The notes: generated by a model from the letters alone, not told the origin. Shown: positions 11,409 through 21,699, counted from the first letter of the stretch. The stretch: 64,000 bases of DNA from Acanthosepion esculentum (GCA_964036315.1 OZ038487.1:49660659-49724658); one strand, 5' to 3'. Translations and numbers: made by a program.

Positions 11409-12221
11409 GTATTGTTTGGTTTGGTTTATTTTGTTTAATGGCATATCAACCTCAGTGGGTTATTTAATGCTGACAACATTTTTAGGATAGATTCATATGA
11501 ATAGAATATGTATTCTTTGGTTTAGATTGGTTTGGTTTATTTTGTTTAATGGCATATCAACCTCAATGGGTTATTTAATGCCGACAACATTTTTAGGATA
11601 GATTCATATGAATAGAATATGTATTCTTTGGTTTAGATTGGTTTATTTTGTTTTATGGCATATCAACCTCAATGGGTTATTTAATGCCGACAACATTTTT
11701 AGGATAGATTCATATGAATAGAATATGTATTCTTTGGTTTAGATTGGTTTGGTTTATTTTGTTTAATGGCATATCAACCTCAATGGGTTATTTAATGCTG
11801 ACAACATTTTTAGGATAGATTCATATGAATAGAATATGTATTCTTTGGTTTAGATTGGTTTGGTTTATTTTGTTTTATGGCATATCAACCTCAATGGGTT
11901 ATTTAATGCCGACAATTTTTTTTATTGCTGGTAATATTTTGTTTTGTCAAAAATCTGTTTCTGGTAATATATTTCCTTCAAAATTGTATTGCTGGGAATA
12001 ATTTTTTTTCAAAAAAGTATTGTTGGTAATAGTGTACTATTTTCCTATAGCTGGGACCCTAACAGGTGCTGCCACCCCACGTCAGGGTGGACCTGAGAAC
12101 ACCAGCAATTAAGAGGTGGTTCCACGTTCTTCAAAATCTCCTGATCAGAGGCCTTGCTGCTGGACATAGTTTAACATCTAGCCCAGGCCACGGATGTAGT
12201 TTAACATCTTACCCAGGACGA
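11409..12221 (-). mobile_element. 813-bp SINE-like insertion with expanded tandem tail
   Basis: This segment splits the LINE-R frame and is flanked by an 11-bp target duplication. Its left part is a 111-bp tandem array. Its right part (about 12040-12221) is richer in GC, with a CCTATAGCTGGGACCC-like SINE body word and two copies of a ~34-bp unit ending ATCTAGCCCAGG / ATCTTACCCAGG. One array segment (GGTTATTTAATGCC, then ACATTTTTAGGATAGATT) resembles the tail of the SINE at 61868 (GGTTATTTCAAGCC, then ATATTTTTAGATTG). I infer a minus-strand SINE-related element whose 3' tail expanded. No RT frame is present. Confidence 0.6.
11411..11935. repeat. 111-bp tandem repeat, about 4.7 copies
   Basis: The word GCATATCAACCTCA recurs at 11441, 11552, 11658, 11769 and 11880, giving spacings of 111, 106, 111 and 111 bp. 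The 106-bp unit lacks one GTTTG. Units differ by only a few substitutions, so expansion is recent relative to the decayed host LINE. Confidence 0.95.
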
Positions 12222-13030
12222 TGCATATGGAGAGAAAATTCAGTATATATACAAAAATAAAAAGGGATGTATGGCAAAGATGTATCTTTTCAATGGATTT
12301 ATTTAACCTATACAGTGAGGCAATTCTAAGAGAATTGCAAATCCTTCCAGGATTCATTATTGGTGGCCACAATCTTAAAAACATGATATGCAGATGTCAT
12401 GTTGATAGCAGACACAGAAAGGAAGCTACAAGATCTCCTACAGAAGGTAGAGAAGGAAAGCAAGAAGAAAGGACTAAATATCAACTGCAAGAAGATAGAA
12501 AGCATGGTTGTTAGGAAAAGAAACAGCCCAACATGCAAATTACAAATTGGAGATAACAAAATGAAACATGAACAACAATTTAAATATCTGGGAGGTGTTT
12601 TTAACAGAGGACATAAAGGTGCTTTCCAAAAGCTAGGCAAAGTATTAAGAAATAGAAAATTGTCATTAAAAACAAAGTACAGATAACTGAATTTTTATGC
12701 TCATATACAAAGAAGTGACTTGACGCAACATAAATAGGCTTCTACAGAAGGATGCTGAGAATATCATAGACAAAATATGTGAGCAACAAGGAAGTTTTAG
12801 AGAAAATGAAAACAAAAAAGAAATCTTACACTTGAGATCAAAAAGACAGTTGAAATTTCTAGGATACATAATGAGGAAAGAGGGATTGCAGAATTTGATA
12901 CTCTCAGGAAGGATAGATAGCAAGAGGGACAGGAAAAACAACACATAAATTATCTAGCAAGACAAAATTTATTAAGTACAAGAAATTGTGTAGAGTCATG
13001 ATTGCCAATGTCCTGAAGGAACACTGCACA
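12222..13030 (+). pseudogene. RTE-like LINE (LINE-R) reverse transcriptase, downstream part
   Basis: Continues the split element. 'DLFNLYSEAILRELQILPGF' is RT motif B region. 'RCHVDSRHRKEATRS' is a frameshifted remnant around the catalytic YADD site, which reads GCAGATGTCATG and has lost the second aspartate. Next come 'LLQKVEKESKKKGLNINCKK', 'FKYLGGVFN' and 'AFQKLGKVLRNRKLSLKTKY', then a shifted 'RMLRISxTxxV' block and the C-terminal 'QLKFLGYIMRKEGLQNL' and 'LSGRIDSKRDRK'. It ends near 13030 after GAAGGAACACTGCAC. Without the insertion this would be about 1.2 kb of one LINE. Stops and frameshifts make it inactive. Confidence 0.8.
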
Positions 13031-13440
13031 TATAAGTTTTCTCAAGTCCAGTTTACAGTAATGATGGGGTTTTCTTTCTAGCTTTGTGTTTAAAGTACCC
13101 TGGAATGTCAAAATGTTGATGATGCCATTATTTTCTCTTCAAGTTACATGTAGAATCATTTTTAATAGTTGCTGCTGTTGAAAGTCCTTAAGTAATATAT
13201 GTGTTATTTGGTTCAGATCTTTGTGTCCACAAGATTTGAAGGCCATCCCTCACCTAGAGTTACATACTTCATTTGCTCAAAGCTACTTTTGAACACCTGA
13301 GAAAGCAGTTATATGCAGTTGATCCATATGATGGACTTTATCTGATGAGACTGTTTATGAACATTTTTGTAGATGGATGTTTTTATAGCAATTTGCAGTG
13401 TTAGGCAAAACCACCCCTAGCACAGCCTATTTTATGTGAA
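13031..13440. repeat. dispersed repeat, copy 2 (partner at 705-1245)
   Basis: Follows the LINE-R 3' end directly and shares ordered words with 705-1245, including TTTCTCAAGTCCAGT and GGAATGTCAAAATGTTGAT. It may be LINE-R 3' untranslated sequence or a neighbouring repeat. Confidence 0.5.
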
Positions 13441-13465
13441 CAAAGTGTGCATTAGGACGTTTCTT

Positions 13466-13680
13466 TTTTTATTAAATCAATTCCCCTAAGCAAGGTGATA
13501 ATGCCTCTAAGAGACAATGGGATAATAGGTGTGAAAGAAAATGAAAAGACTTTAGAAGGAACTGGAAACACAATCCTAAACACAGAACAAGAGATAAACC
13601 TCTACTCCTGTTCAAAACATCGGGGAAGAGTGTAAACTGAATGATAAGCAAACATATTTACTCCTATTGAAAAGAAAAAA
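13466..13680 (-). repeat. SINE-F: short repeat using the LINE-J 3' terminus, copy 1
   Basis: The left edge matches the inverted LINE-J terminus (CAAGCAAGGTGATAATGCC, then CTAAGA) for about 40 bp. The rest (ACACAATCCTAAACACAGAA, CTACTCCTGTTCAAAACAT, GAGTGTAAACTG) does not match LINE-J but does match 15836-16030 and, on the plus strand, 34591-34665. It is about 200 bp long and non-coding. A SINE that shares its tail with its mobilising LINE is the favoured explanation; a LINE-J subfamily with different flanking sequence is the alternative. Confidence 0.55.
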
Positions 13681-13909
13681 ATAATTAGTAAATAAAATTT
13701 CAGAGTTCAGGCGAAGAAAAGAGTTGAAGCAAACTTTTTCCGTTACATTTTTTCCAAATGACCCATAAGAAGCTGACATGCTGTTAAATAAACAAACCAA
13801 TCAATTCAGTGACCAATTTCAACCTCTTTACTTTTATTGAAAATGAAATCATAAAAAGTAGATGATTTTCAAAACTAACAGATTTTTTTACCTTTTTTTT
13901 TTCAAATCA
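13681..13909. other. unassigned AT-rich sequence
   Basis: Nothing recognised. Confidence 0.5.
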
Positions 13910-14180
13910 TATCACCACAAGCAAGGTAGTAAAGCCACTAAGACAAGTGGTTATTGAGTGTGGAAGAACAAGAAAAAATGAGAAACATTAGGGTGCAAGG
14001 AGAATAGAAGTGTAATCAAGACAGTAGATAATGATTGACATTGCATTTAAATTTTTGAAGATCAAAGTTGGCTGCAAAGCATGAAACCAGAAGAGAGTTC
14101 TACAAATGACAAGTGTGAGAAAAACTGTCAGCATAGAACGCATGGTTAGAGAAATTATATTTGTTGCCACAAGAGCAGTA
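13910..14180 (-). pseudogene. LINE-J 3' end
   Basis: On the minus strand the fragment gives the LINE-J C-terminal blocks around 'LWFHALQPTLIFKNLNAMSI' in a shifted frame, corresponding to 'F...F.NLQKFKCNVN'. It terminates at the inverted 3' end near 13915 (CACCACAAGCAAGGTAGTAA). 5' truncated and frameshifted. Confidence 0.65.
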
Positions 14181-15517
14181 ACATGTTTTTATTTGTTTGA
14201 TGGAACATAGCTTGAATTCAACATTCTGGTAGGAAAAAAAAGGTGGTAAATGTGTTACTAATTCAAGTTTTAACTCTAAAAATAATTATTATAACAGTCT
14301 TAAGTAGAAACAATTGCATTAAAAATGGTGACAGCAGGGTTTGCCTCTCATCTTTCAATGACTTCAAATTTTTCCAGACCAATATTATTTGTTTTCAGTA
14401 GTCATTCATCACAATAATAACATGCTATTCCCATTCAGAATTTGAAGCAATTAGATGTTTTGCATTCAAAATAAAGGTAAAACAAAAAAAATATGAACTC
14501 TCTTCATTTTTTTCTAATTCATTTACTTTTTATTCATCTAACATTTAAAGTATGTTGATTCTTGATTCAATAGCCGAGAATCTCTGTTCTAGTTACTGAC
14601 CCTCCAAGACAGACCTTCTTAAGTGAAAAAGACTTCATTCAAATCAAAATGAAGAAATTTGGAATGAGAAAGAAGGAAAATAGAAGAGATAAATAGAATG
14701 ATTGAAAAAAAAGTAAAAGAAAAGAATGGAGACAACTAAATCATATTCACGAAGGTTTGATGAAAAATTTAGTTGGGGAAAGAAAATCATCATTTGTCAA
14801 ACAAGGATTTGTAGTTGTTTTTCAGGAGGAATTGATGTGATTGTGGGAGTGGGTGTCGCCTTTTGTCCAGGCAGAACATAAATCCCTCATAACCTGAGAT
14901 TTTCTTCAAATCAACCACCCACCAGACATTCTCGCTTCTCCTCTTGATTCTTGGTCATCCACTCACCTCTGTTATACACACTTCAGCATGTCCGGCTGTC
15001 AGCTTCAACCACACTGATTGTCAGTCTGGTTTTTAAGCGGGATTTTTATCACCTTCACACTACTTGTGGGGATTGTCCCGGCTGACATCAGTGCTACTTA
15101 AATGATACCCAAAGTTAAAATTAAATAAAATAAAATAAAATGGAAGGAAGCAAAAGAAAGGGAATGGAAAGTGATGGAAAAGTAAATACAAAAACAAAGA
15201 AATTATAAAAAAAAATATGTAAAAAGAAAAGGAAAATAATTGACTAAAATAAAGAAAAGACAATTAACTGAGAATTTTTAGTTACAATTAACTAATATTT
15301 TCTATTTTATTTTAGTATAATTTAAATTTTTTTATTTTAGATTTTTAAAACCAATTCACTGAAATTTATTTCTTATATTTACTAAGAGTTTTATGAGACT
15401 ATTTTATGCTTTGTGATCACTAATTTCTGAACATACTGATTGACGTATTAATGAACAGAACTAACAGAATGAAATCCAATTCAATTTGGGATTGTTTATT
15501 ATCATTTTGTTATAATA
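14181..15517. other. unassigned; GC-richer island at 14830-15110
   Basis: Mostly AT-rich and unrecognised. The 14830-15110 stretch is clearly less AT-rich, and a TGTTTTTCAGGAGGAATTG sequence resembles a splice acceptor, but no protein match or donor could be supported. Confidence 0.4.
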
Positions 15518-15760
15518 CTTGAAATGGTATGGAGATGTCATAAGAGCCAGCAATCTTTCTACTGCCATTATCTCACAAGGTACCATCTTAAGCAACAGAA
15601 GATGCAGAAAGGAGCAAAGTGGGTTAACAACATCACTGAGTGAACTGGAAGATCATTCATACAGATCGAGATATTAGCATGCAATGAAACATATGGGGGG
15701 GTGCTAGTCAGGTGCTGAACCATGCAATGATCCTATGACCACACTCAGTGATGGAGTGAT
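15518..15760 (+). pseudogene. LINE-K: C-terminal fragment of another non-LTR retrotransposon
   Basis: One frame begins 'LKWYGDVIRASNLSTAI' and, after shifts, reads 'KWVNNITE' and 'TGRSFIQIE'. This is the C-terminal tail typical of a common RTE-like LINE group ('LxWYGHVxRxxxLxxxI', 'KxWxDNIxEWTGxxF'). It differs from LINE-R, LINE-J and LINE-T here. The copy has a stop where the family has 'EWTG' and is 5' truncated. Confidence 0.6.
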
Positions 15761-15763
15761 TGT

Positions 15764-15835
15764 TCTTTTTTATGGTTTATCAACCCATTGTAGGTGATAT
15801 GAAGCCAAAATATATTTTCAATTTTTTTTAAATCA
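15764..15835 (-). repeat. SINE-tail-like fragment
   Basis: TTTATGGTTTATCAACCC followed by GATATGAAGCCAAAATATAT resembles both the 111-bp repeat unit at 11411 and the SINE tail at 61880. It lies directly before an inverted LINE-J-type terminus. Confidence 0.35.
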
Positions 15836-16030
15836 ATTCACCCCAAGCAAGGTGATAATGACACGAAAACACAATGGTCTACTGGAAGTGAAACAGAATG
15901 GAAAATACTTCAGAAAGAAATGGAAACCCAATCCTAAACAAGAAACAAAGGATAAACATCTACTCCTGTTCAAAAGATGAGAGAAGAGTGTGAACTGGAC
16001 ACTAAGCAAAACTTTCTACTTCTATTATAA
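15836..16030 (-). repeat. SINE-F, copy 2
   Basis: Begins TTCACCCCAAGCAAGGTGAT and continues through AACCCAATCCTAAACAAGAA, CTACTCCTGTTCAAAAGAT and GAGTGTGAACTGG, collinear with 13466-13680. Confidence 0.6.
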
Positions 16031-16104
16031 TTAATTACTCCTATTATTATTATTATTAAGAATTTTTTGTGAGTGAATATTGCATTAACAATTTCTTTTA
16101 AATT

Positions 16105-16225
16105 AATAATGATTTTTCAGATAGAAGTCCTACTCTTTAATCCATAGCTGGGGAGAGGAGAAGGATTCATACCTTTCCTAAGGATATTTGCACATAAGTG
16201 AATATAACAATCCTGACAAGAATTC
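16105..16225 (-). repeat. SINE-B body fragment
   Basis: Contains CATAGCTGGGGAGAGGAGAA, GGATTCATACCTTTCC and TTTGCACATAAGTGAATAT, the SINE-B central block in minus orientation. It is preceded by a (ATT)n run near 16035. Part of the upstream body may be represented at 16440-16560. Confidence 0.65.
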
Positions 16226-17017
16226 TTGGTGATGGAACTGAAGATAAGGATATAAAACTCCTTGTGATAGACATAAATCCACTTTTCTATGGGCATGATT
16301 CCATTGCCAGATATCATAGCCAAGAATTTTGTCACTGGCATGTTATGTTGAGTGACAGAGAAACAAGTTTTTTTTTAATGCCATAACCCTTCAGTATGTA
16401 GGCGATTATGTCTACTCACATTGCTTTTCTTTATTAACTATAAAGTGCCATCTTGGAAAAGAAAGAGTGGTTTCTTGATACCTTCTCCATGGTTTTGGAT
16501 TCAGAATTTTTGTTTTCTTAAACTGGATGCCAGCCAAGGATAGAGAAGCCAGCCTTTAAGTTAAAAGCAGAGAAAAGTCAAAATGTATTTGACTTTCTGC
16601 TTTATACACTAATTTTAAAACAATGTCACTGTATATTTCCCAACGAGTGGTCTTTGTCAAATTTGATAATAAAGAAAGTTTTTCTTTTTTATACTATTAC
16701 CCAAGTAAGTAAATCTCCAAACACATACTCAGCTATTCCTTTCTTAAAGGTCATAAGACATTTGTGCCAAGATGAGACAGAGTGCAGAAATCAAGTTCAT
16801 GCCTTTCCTAAAACACATTAGTACAAAGTTAATATTAGGAGTCTGAGCTGGAATGTGAACATTGTTGACCAATTCTAATTTTTGTGCTGCTAACCATTGT
16901 GTCAACTTGTAACCTGAACTGTAAGTATTGGGTGTACCACAAGTCATCTGGGTATTAGATTTTTTATACTTTTCCACCTACTAGAACTAAGGAAAAAAAC
17001 AACTGAATTAAGAACCA
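16226..17017. other. unassigned with SINE-B-like remnants
   Basis: 16440-16560 shares the words GGATTCAGAATTTTTGTTTT and GATGCCAGCCAAGGATAGAG with 5600-5630 and 62480-62530. 16740-16950 has weaker similarity to the same body. No gene recognised. Confidence 0.4.
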
Positions 17018-17372
17018 AAATCATGGAATTTTATTTCTTTGAAAATGAAAATGGCAATGCAGTAATAATCACTCATAAGTGTTATCGGTTCATGATTCAG
17101 ATCATTTGCATCCAGCAGTGCAGAACATGAGATTTGGTTTTAACAAGATGGCGTCACTGCACACATGGCCTGACCAATGATGGAACTTCTAAGGCAAATT
17201 TTGTTCACCAAATAATTTTAAGAAATTCTGAAATCTCATGGCCACCATGTTCCCCTGATCTAACACCACCTGAATATTTTTTTGGGAGAGATACCTTAAG
17301 GTACATGTATACATCAATAAAACCACAGATAATTCAGCATCTTAAGGATAGCATCAGTTCAAAAATTTGATG
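17018..17372 (+). pseudogene. mariner-superfamily transposase relic, rosa-like (DD41D type)
   Basis: The broken translation reads 'EFYFFENENGNAV' and 'CYRFMIQ', then a block around 'QDGVTAHMA', and after a frameshift 'EISWPPCSPDLTPPEYFF' and 'KPQIIQHLKDSISSKI'. These are the second catalytic aspartate region and the third catalytic region of Tc1/mariner DDE transposases; the third acidic residue here is E in PPEYFF. The 'PYFFEDENG... QDGATAHTA... WPPRSPDLTPxDYF' pattern is typical of the rosa-like DD41D branch. It differs from the DD37D family at 29341. No terminal repeats were found, the N-terminal half is absent, and there are stops and at least one frameshift. Confidence 0.7.
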
Positions 17373-18694
17373 GCTGCTGTCATAGTTTATAACCACTGTT
17401 AATGTTACCAAAAGAGTGAATCTATCAAAAATGGAGGATATTGATGTTGTATAATTTGTATAATAGTTAAAGTCTGTGAATGAATGTGATCAAGCAAGCT
17501 CCTGTTATATATGTATGTTGCATAATTTTTTTTTTGTTTTTCGATATCTATATACTGGATAAAAGAGGAAATTTGCTCAGGGCTACAAAGGACAGGAAGT
17601 TGTGGTGAGCTATGATCACCCACATCCTGAAGGGACATGGCACCTAGAAGATGTACAGGAAGATTTGGCATAAACACCTGTACATTTACAATTGCAATAG
17701 GATATCCTAATAGCTTATACTTTTCATTGTGTTAAAAGAACTCAAAGGCAATATTCATATCAAAATGTAACATCAGCTGCAAAAACAAAAACCATCACAA
17801 AAATGGCATGATAAAAATAAACATATATGAACTTGAAAAAAGACACCAGAAAACATTGAAAAAAAAAAAAAAATACTAAAAAAATGTTTAAAATATACTA
17901 AGAAAAATAAAAATAAATAGAAAGCATTTTAAAGAAAAGTAAGCATATTGTAAGATTATATGCAGGAGATGAAACCATTTCTCCCCCTAATCTTCGCCAT
18001 CTTGTTTTTTTGCCAAGGGCAAAGAAAAATTATAGAATGACAAGATAAAAATGAAATAAAATAGTAAAAATGAACAAAAAATCCTAACAGCGCTAAAATA
18101 TTGATAATAATTCCAAAACACTTTCTCTCTTCCCTACAACACCTCCCCTTCCATTTGTTGCTAAAAATTTGTAAATGTGAATAATAGATACTGGTAAAGA
18201 GTTTAAGGCCTCATTTTGAGTGAATCATATAACTCTTATTTTCAATAACATCCTCTTCCCTTATTAATAACACACACACACACACACAGGGATATAAGAC
18301 ATTGTCATTCTGTAAGAAAAAAAACTAACTATGAAAGAAATAGAAAAAAAAAAATGAATTGTTGATTAAGAATTTCTTAAATTTTTCCTTTATTCCATTT
18401 TATTTTACAGAATGTTTCCTTTCTGAACACTGACACCATTTGCTGAGACACACACTGCAGTCAAGTTTATAAATCTGGTCTTAATGCTTCTAGATTTGGC
18501 AAATATCACAGAACATTGGCAGCTTCTCTTTAATCTTCTATTGGTAATCACAGCCAGAATGGAATCTTAAATCTGTCATTTTCTTTATCAAAATGCATAA
18601 AAAGAGCGATTTATCTTAATAAATCTAGATTTATTTTTAAGATATTGTTTGCATACTTTTGAAAAAGAGCATGTATATATATATATATATATAT
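17373..18694. other. unassigned; small LINE-R end and microsatellites
   Basis: 17575-17660 matches the LINE-R terminal block on the plus strand (GGACAGGAAGTTGTGGTGAG, then CATCCTGAAGGGACATGGC). A (CA)n run lies at about 18270-18289 and (TA)n at 18672-18693. The rest is A-rich and unrecognised. Confidence 0.5.
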
Positions 18695-18898
18695 TGTGTG
18701 TTTATCTAAATCTAAAAATAAACACGCTAAAATTCACCTTCATCTCTGTCGTGAGCCGACGGCTTAGTGGTAGAAGTTCCGACTGATTCAGTCGGGTTTC
18801 GATCCTAGCTAGAAGCAACCAGACGTCTAGCCACACTGATTAGCTGTGGAACAGCGAAACAGTCTGTCTGTGGATGACAAAAATATATATATATATAA
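18695..18898 (+). repeat. SINE-A: tRNA-like SINE with (TA)n tail, copy 1
   Basis: Starts GTGTGTTTATCTAAATC then AAAATAAACACGC, a short hairpin. It continues with GACGGCTTAGTGGTAGAAG (A-box-like) and CAGTCGGGTTTCGATCCTAG (B-box-like GGTTTCGATCC) about 35 nt later, as in tRNA-type RNA polymerase III promoters. It ends GTCTGTCTGTGGATGACAAA and a TA tail. The copy at 31901-32116 is collinear with few differences. The specific parent tRNA was not determined. Confidence 0.75.
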
Positions 18899-19206
18899 AA
18901 TCACTCCATGCATGGCAGTAAAGCCACCAGGACACAAAGTTGCGGAAGAATTAGGAACAGAAACATTAATAATGAGCGGGAAGAGGAAAGAGTAATCAAG
19001 AGGAGAGGAGATAGCGATTGACATTGCATTAAAATTTTGGGAGGTAAAGGAAGGCTGGAAAGCATGGATACAGAAGGGAGTTTTACAAGCGAGAAGTGTG
19101 AGGAAACAAACTGTTAGCATAGAATTTATAGCTCCATCTAGCCAGCTCAACTGTAAATTGATGAGATCTTGACACCAGTCTAGTACTGCATTTTAAAAAA
19201 AATTAG
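18899..19206 (-). pseudogene. LINE-J 3' part (split copy, downstream half)
   Basis: On the minus strand this gives the LINE-J C-terminus in shifted frames ('HAFQPSFTSQNFNAMSI' corresponds to the NLQKFKCNVN block). It begins at an eroded inverted terminus just after the SINE-A tail. The LINE is interrupted at 19207 and resumes after 19622. Inactive. Confidence 0.7.
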
Positions 19207-19223
19207 GTAACATAGAGAAGAGC
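19207..19223. repeat. 17-bp target-site duplication, left copy
   Basis: GTAACATAGAGAAGAGC here recurs exactly at 19623-19639. Confidence 0.85.
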
Positions 19224-19622
19224 GATATTTATTCTGCATAACTTACAGAAATGTGGCACAAGGCCGAAGGGGGGATTGGGGAAAAAGGACGGTCTTCTTC
19301 TGTCTTAACTATAACTTAGCTAGCCGCAAACACTGACCCAATCGTACGAACAATATTCCTTACACCAAAACACCACATTCATACTTACCGTTCTTACTAC
19401 AGCTACCATAATACCTCACTGTCTCTATGAAAATATTAACTAGTCCCCATATTTACAATTCAATGTCTGTGGGGGGAGGGGAATAAAATAACAATTCTAA
19501 AAAATTAACCAAAATGAGTATTTACAAAATGAATACAAAATATTTACAAGAAACTAAAGAAAAATAATATTAATAATAAAACCCCCCACAATCACTAAAT
19601 GTGGCAGAAATACCAGTTCACA
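19224..19622. mobile_element. 399-bp insertion of unknown type in LINE-J
   Basis: Bracketed by a perfect 17-bp direct repeat, the length expected from LINE-type target-primed insertion rather than from DNA transposons or LTR elements. The contents match no family I recognise. They are C-rich in the middle, include a GGGGGGAGGGG run near 19470, and have AT-rich sequence towards the right. Both ends carry an AAATGTGGCA word (near 19249 and 19598). It could be an unrecognised SINE, a short LINE 3' end, or a processed copy of a host transcript. Confidence 0.65.
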
Positions 19623-19639
19623 GTAACATAGAGAAGAGC

Positions 19640-19735
19640 TCATTCAAACAATTATCATGAAAGTATTAATAGAACAGGTACAGAGAGGCAACCTTATGGC
19701 AGTGGGAAGTGACTGAAGCTGAGGTACCAGATCAG
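19640..19735 (-). pseudogene. LINE-J (split copy, upstream half)
   Basis: Resumes the LINE-J minus-strand frame after the insertion: the AATTATCATGAAAGTATTAA region corresponds to 'YKYFHxNC', followed by the GCAGTGGGAAGTGACTGAAG and TACCAGATCAGG blocks. Confidence 0.65.
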
Positions 19736-19769
19736 GATTTATTTTTAATTTGTTTTATTGGATTTCATA

Positions 19770-20000
19770 GAGAATGGTGGAATAAAAGGATAGCAGATAA
19801 AGTTCAGGAATTGAAGTTTCAAGTTCATCACATTCATTTATGTGCTAACAACCCTTGGGAAAGGCATGAATCCATCTCTTCTCCCCCCAGCCATGGGTAA
19901 TTAGAAGGACAGACTGGGTCTTAAGGTAACAGGTCTAGGAGAAGAACAACTCTTAATTCAAAAGCTGTGTGCCTAGTGTATGAATTGAGGGTGACCCACA
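19770..20000 (+). repeat. SINE-B body copy
   Basis: Contains CACATTCATTTATGTGCTAA, then CCTTGGGAAAGGCATGAATC, TCTTCTCCCCCCAGCCATGG and GGACAGACTGGG, then the downstream AGGAGAAGAACAACTCTTAA block also seen at 28545. Collinear with 28353-28640. Confidence 0.7.
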
Positions 20001-20029
20001 CCATATTCAGTGGTCTTCAGTTATCGGTC

Positions 20030-20290
20030 AAGAACTTGGAGGGGATATGTATGCTGAAAGCCCGCTGAAAGGATCATGAAGAAGAATCATCCATTAAACA
20101 TAGCACGTGGAACTAGAATAGTCTACCCCAGTGAGCAAAATAAAGGGTTCAGTTCGACATTCCAACCACCTGAAGAAGGCCGGAGTGTATAACGGCTGAA
20201 ACGTAATAAATATGGCAACAAAGATGAGGACTATAGTCCAAATAATGTAAATAGTGTACATAATACCTCATCTCAGAAATAGAGACATAT
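20030..20290 (+). repeat. SINE-D, copy 2
   Basis: Includes AATAAAGGGTTCAGTTCGAC, CCTGAAGAAGGCCGGAGTGT, ACGGCTGAAACG and TATGGCAACAAAGATGAGG, ending ACCTCATCTCAGAAATAGAG. The same order is present on the minus strand at 54190-54410. Confidence 0.7.
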
Positions 20291-21216
20291 ACAGAAGAAT
20301 CAAAGTTTGCTTCTTCAGCCCTCAGGTCTCCCCCTGCCCCCAGTGAGTGAAATGCTTGAGTGACTGATGATGATGATGACGATATTTATAAAAAAAAAAA
20401 AAAAAAAAGACGAATTCTTGTTTGTCTTGCACATAATCCTAAATGATGGGAACTGAGGATAGGAAGACTGTGTTGCTCCAATCTCCCAAATGGGAAGAAC
20501 TGGCATCTAAAATTTCAATTATTGTCTGGGCTTGAACACTGCCCTCTGGCATCAGTGGGAAATATGTTACTATCTCAGCAACAAAGCAATTAAGGAGAAA
20601 TGCAGTTTGATTGTATTGCATCAGTCTTTCAAGTGGGGGGGGGCCTGGCTGATCTCACTTCGATATTTACTATACTTTGTTTTGTAGGGGCAGAAAAACA
20701 AAAAGAAGAAAATACATGTAGGAAGATTGTGGTGTGCCAATTTTCAAAGTAGGGGAGTGGTTGCTTTTAAAGAATGTTATATAGCAATAAAGTGTCGCTG
20801 CCGACACTTAAGTTTGAACATAGATCGCCATTTCTATTCTATCCTCTATTACTGTAGGGACCGCTATTCTCTACACTATTAACTATACTATTTCTCTATA
20901 TGAATTACTATTCAAGCAAGTATTATTGAGCAAGTGCTATTAGTGCAAGTGATATTCAAAGGTGTCTGGCACCAGTATCGTTCAACAGTGTATTATAGTT
21001 GTACCTGCAATTACAAAGTCTCTACTACAATGAGCATTATGAAAGTGACAATGAGTATTCATTGACGTCACAAAAAAGAATAAAATCCTGCCTCTCTGAT
21101 GCATGTGGAAAATATACATCTCAGCTTTGTTGAATGCTCTTTACTTATTTCATCTCTTCTATTTTTATCACATTCTTCCAAAAGCCTCTTTAATACATTT
21201 TCTTTTCTCATTTTGT
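20291..21216. other. unassigned; hairpin and CRE-like palindrome near 20790-21110
   Basis: A poly-A run lies at 20389-20408. From about 20790 the base composition is less AT-rich. GTGTCGCTGCCGACAC forms a tight hairpin and TGACGTCA (21063-21070) is an exact CRE-type octamer. No coding match. It may be a decayed LTR or promoter-like region, but the evidence is thin. Confidence 0.35.
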
Positions 21217-21560
21217 TTATTTTGAATTCATTTTCTTCATCAACCATTTCTTATCTTTCTCTCCAATGTCTATGACTTTTATGTGCTCTGTTCCTTGAAA
21301 ACATGATATCATGGCTCTCCACAACTTCTTTTTCCTTGTAGCTCTAAGCAATGTTAGATTTTTTAGCATTTCTCCTTGCTCTGCTATCCTTTCACACAAA
21401 CTCATTTCAAAGGTTACTTGATATTTTCCTCTGCCACTCCTGCTTACAATATGTCCTGTGAGTATCAAATTTTACAAGCATTCTTTCCTCATTATTGTCC
21501 AAGAAATTCCAACCATCTCTCTTTCATACAATGTTTTTTGAGAGTGTACCCTGCCATTCT
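21217..21560 (-). pseudogene. LINE-R C-terminal fragment
   Basis: The minus-strand frame 21217-21468 reads 'MILTGHIVSRSGRGKYQVTF', 'RIAEQGEMLKNLTLLRATR' and 'KKLWRAMISCFQGTEHIK', the LINE-R C-terminal tail. It is one of the cleanest copies of that segment. The upstream RT domain is missing. Confidence 0.75.
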
Positions 21561-21699
21561 GACTACATCAAGGACCAGGTATGCAGCTTAGATTTAAATT
21601 GCATTCAATTAAATTGAACTGTATTGTGTATATGTAGATAAATCACGCAATACAAGAGCCCTTCAAATGAGGTTGCTGTATTGATTAAGATGAGGAAAT

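Noticed and set aside
14830..15110. Possible exon after TGTTTTTCAG
   Set aside because: Only a splice-acceptor-like string and raised GC; no coding continuity, donor or protein match.
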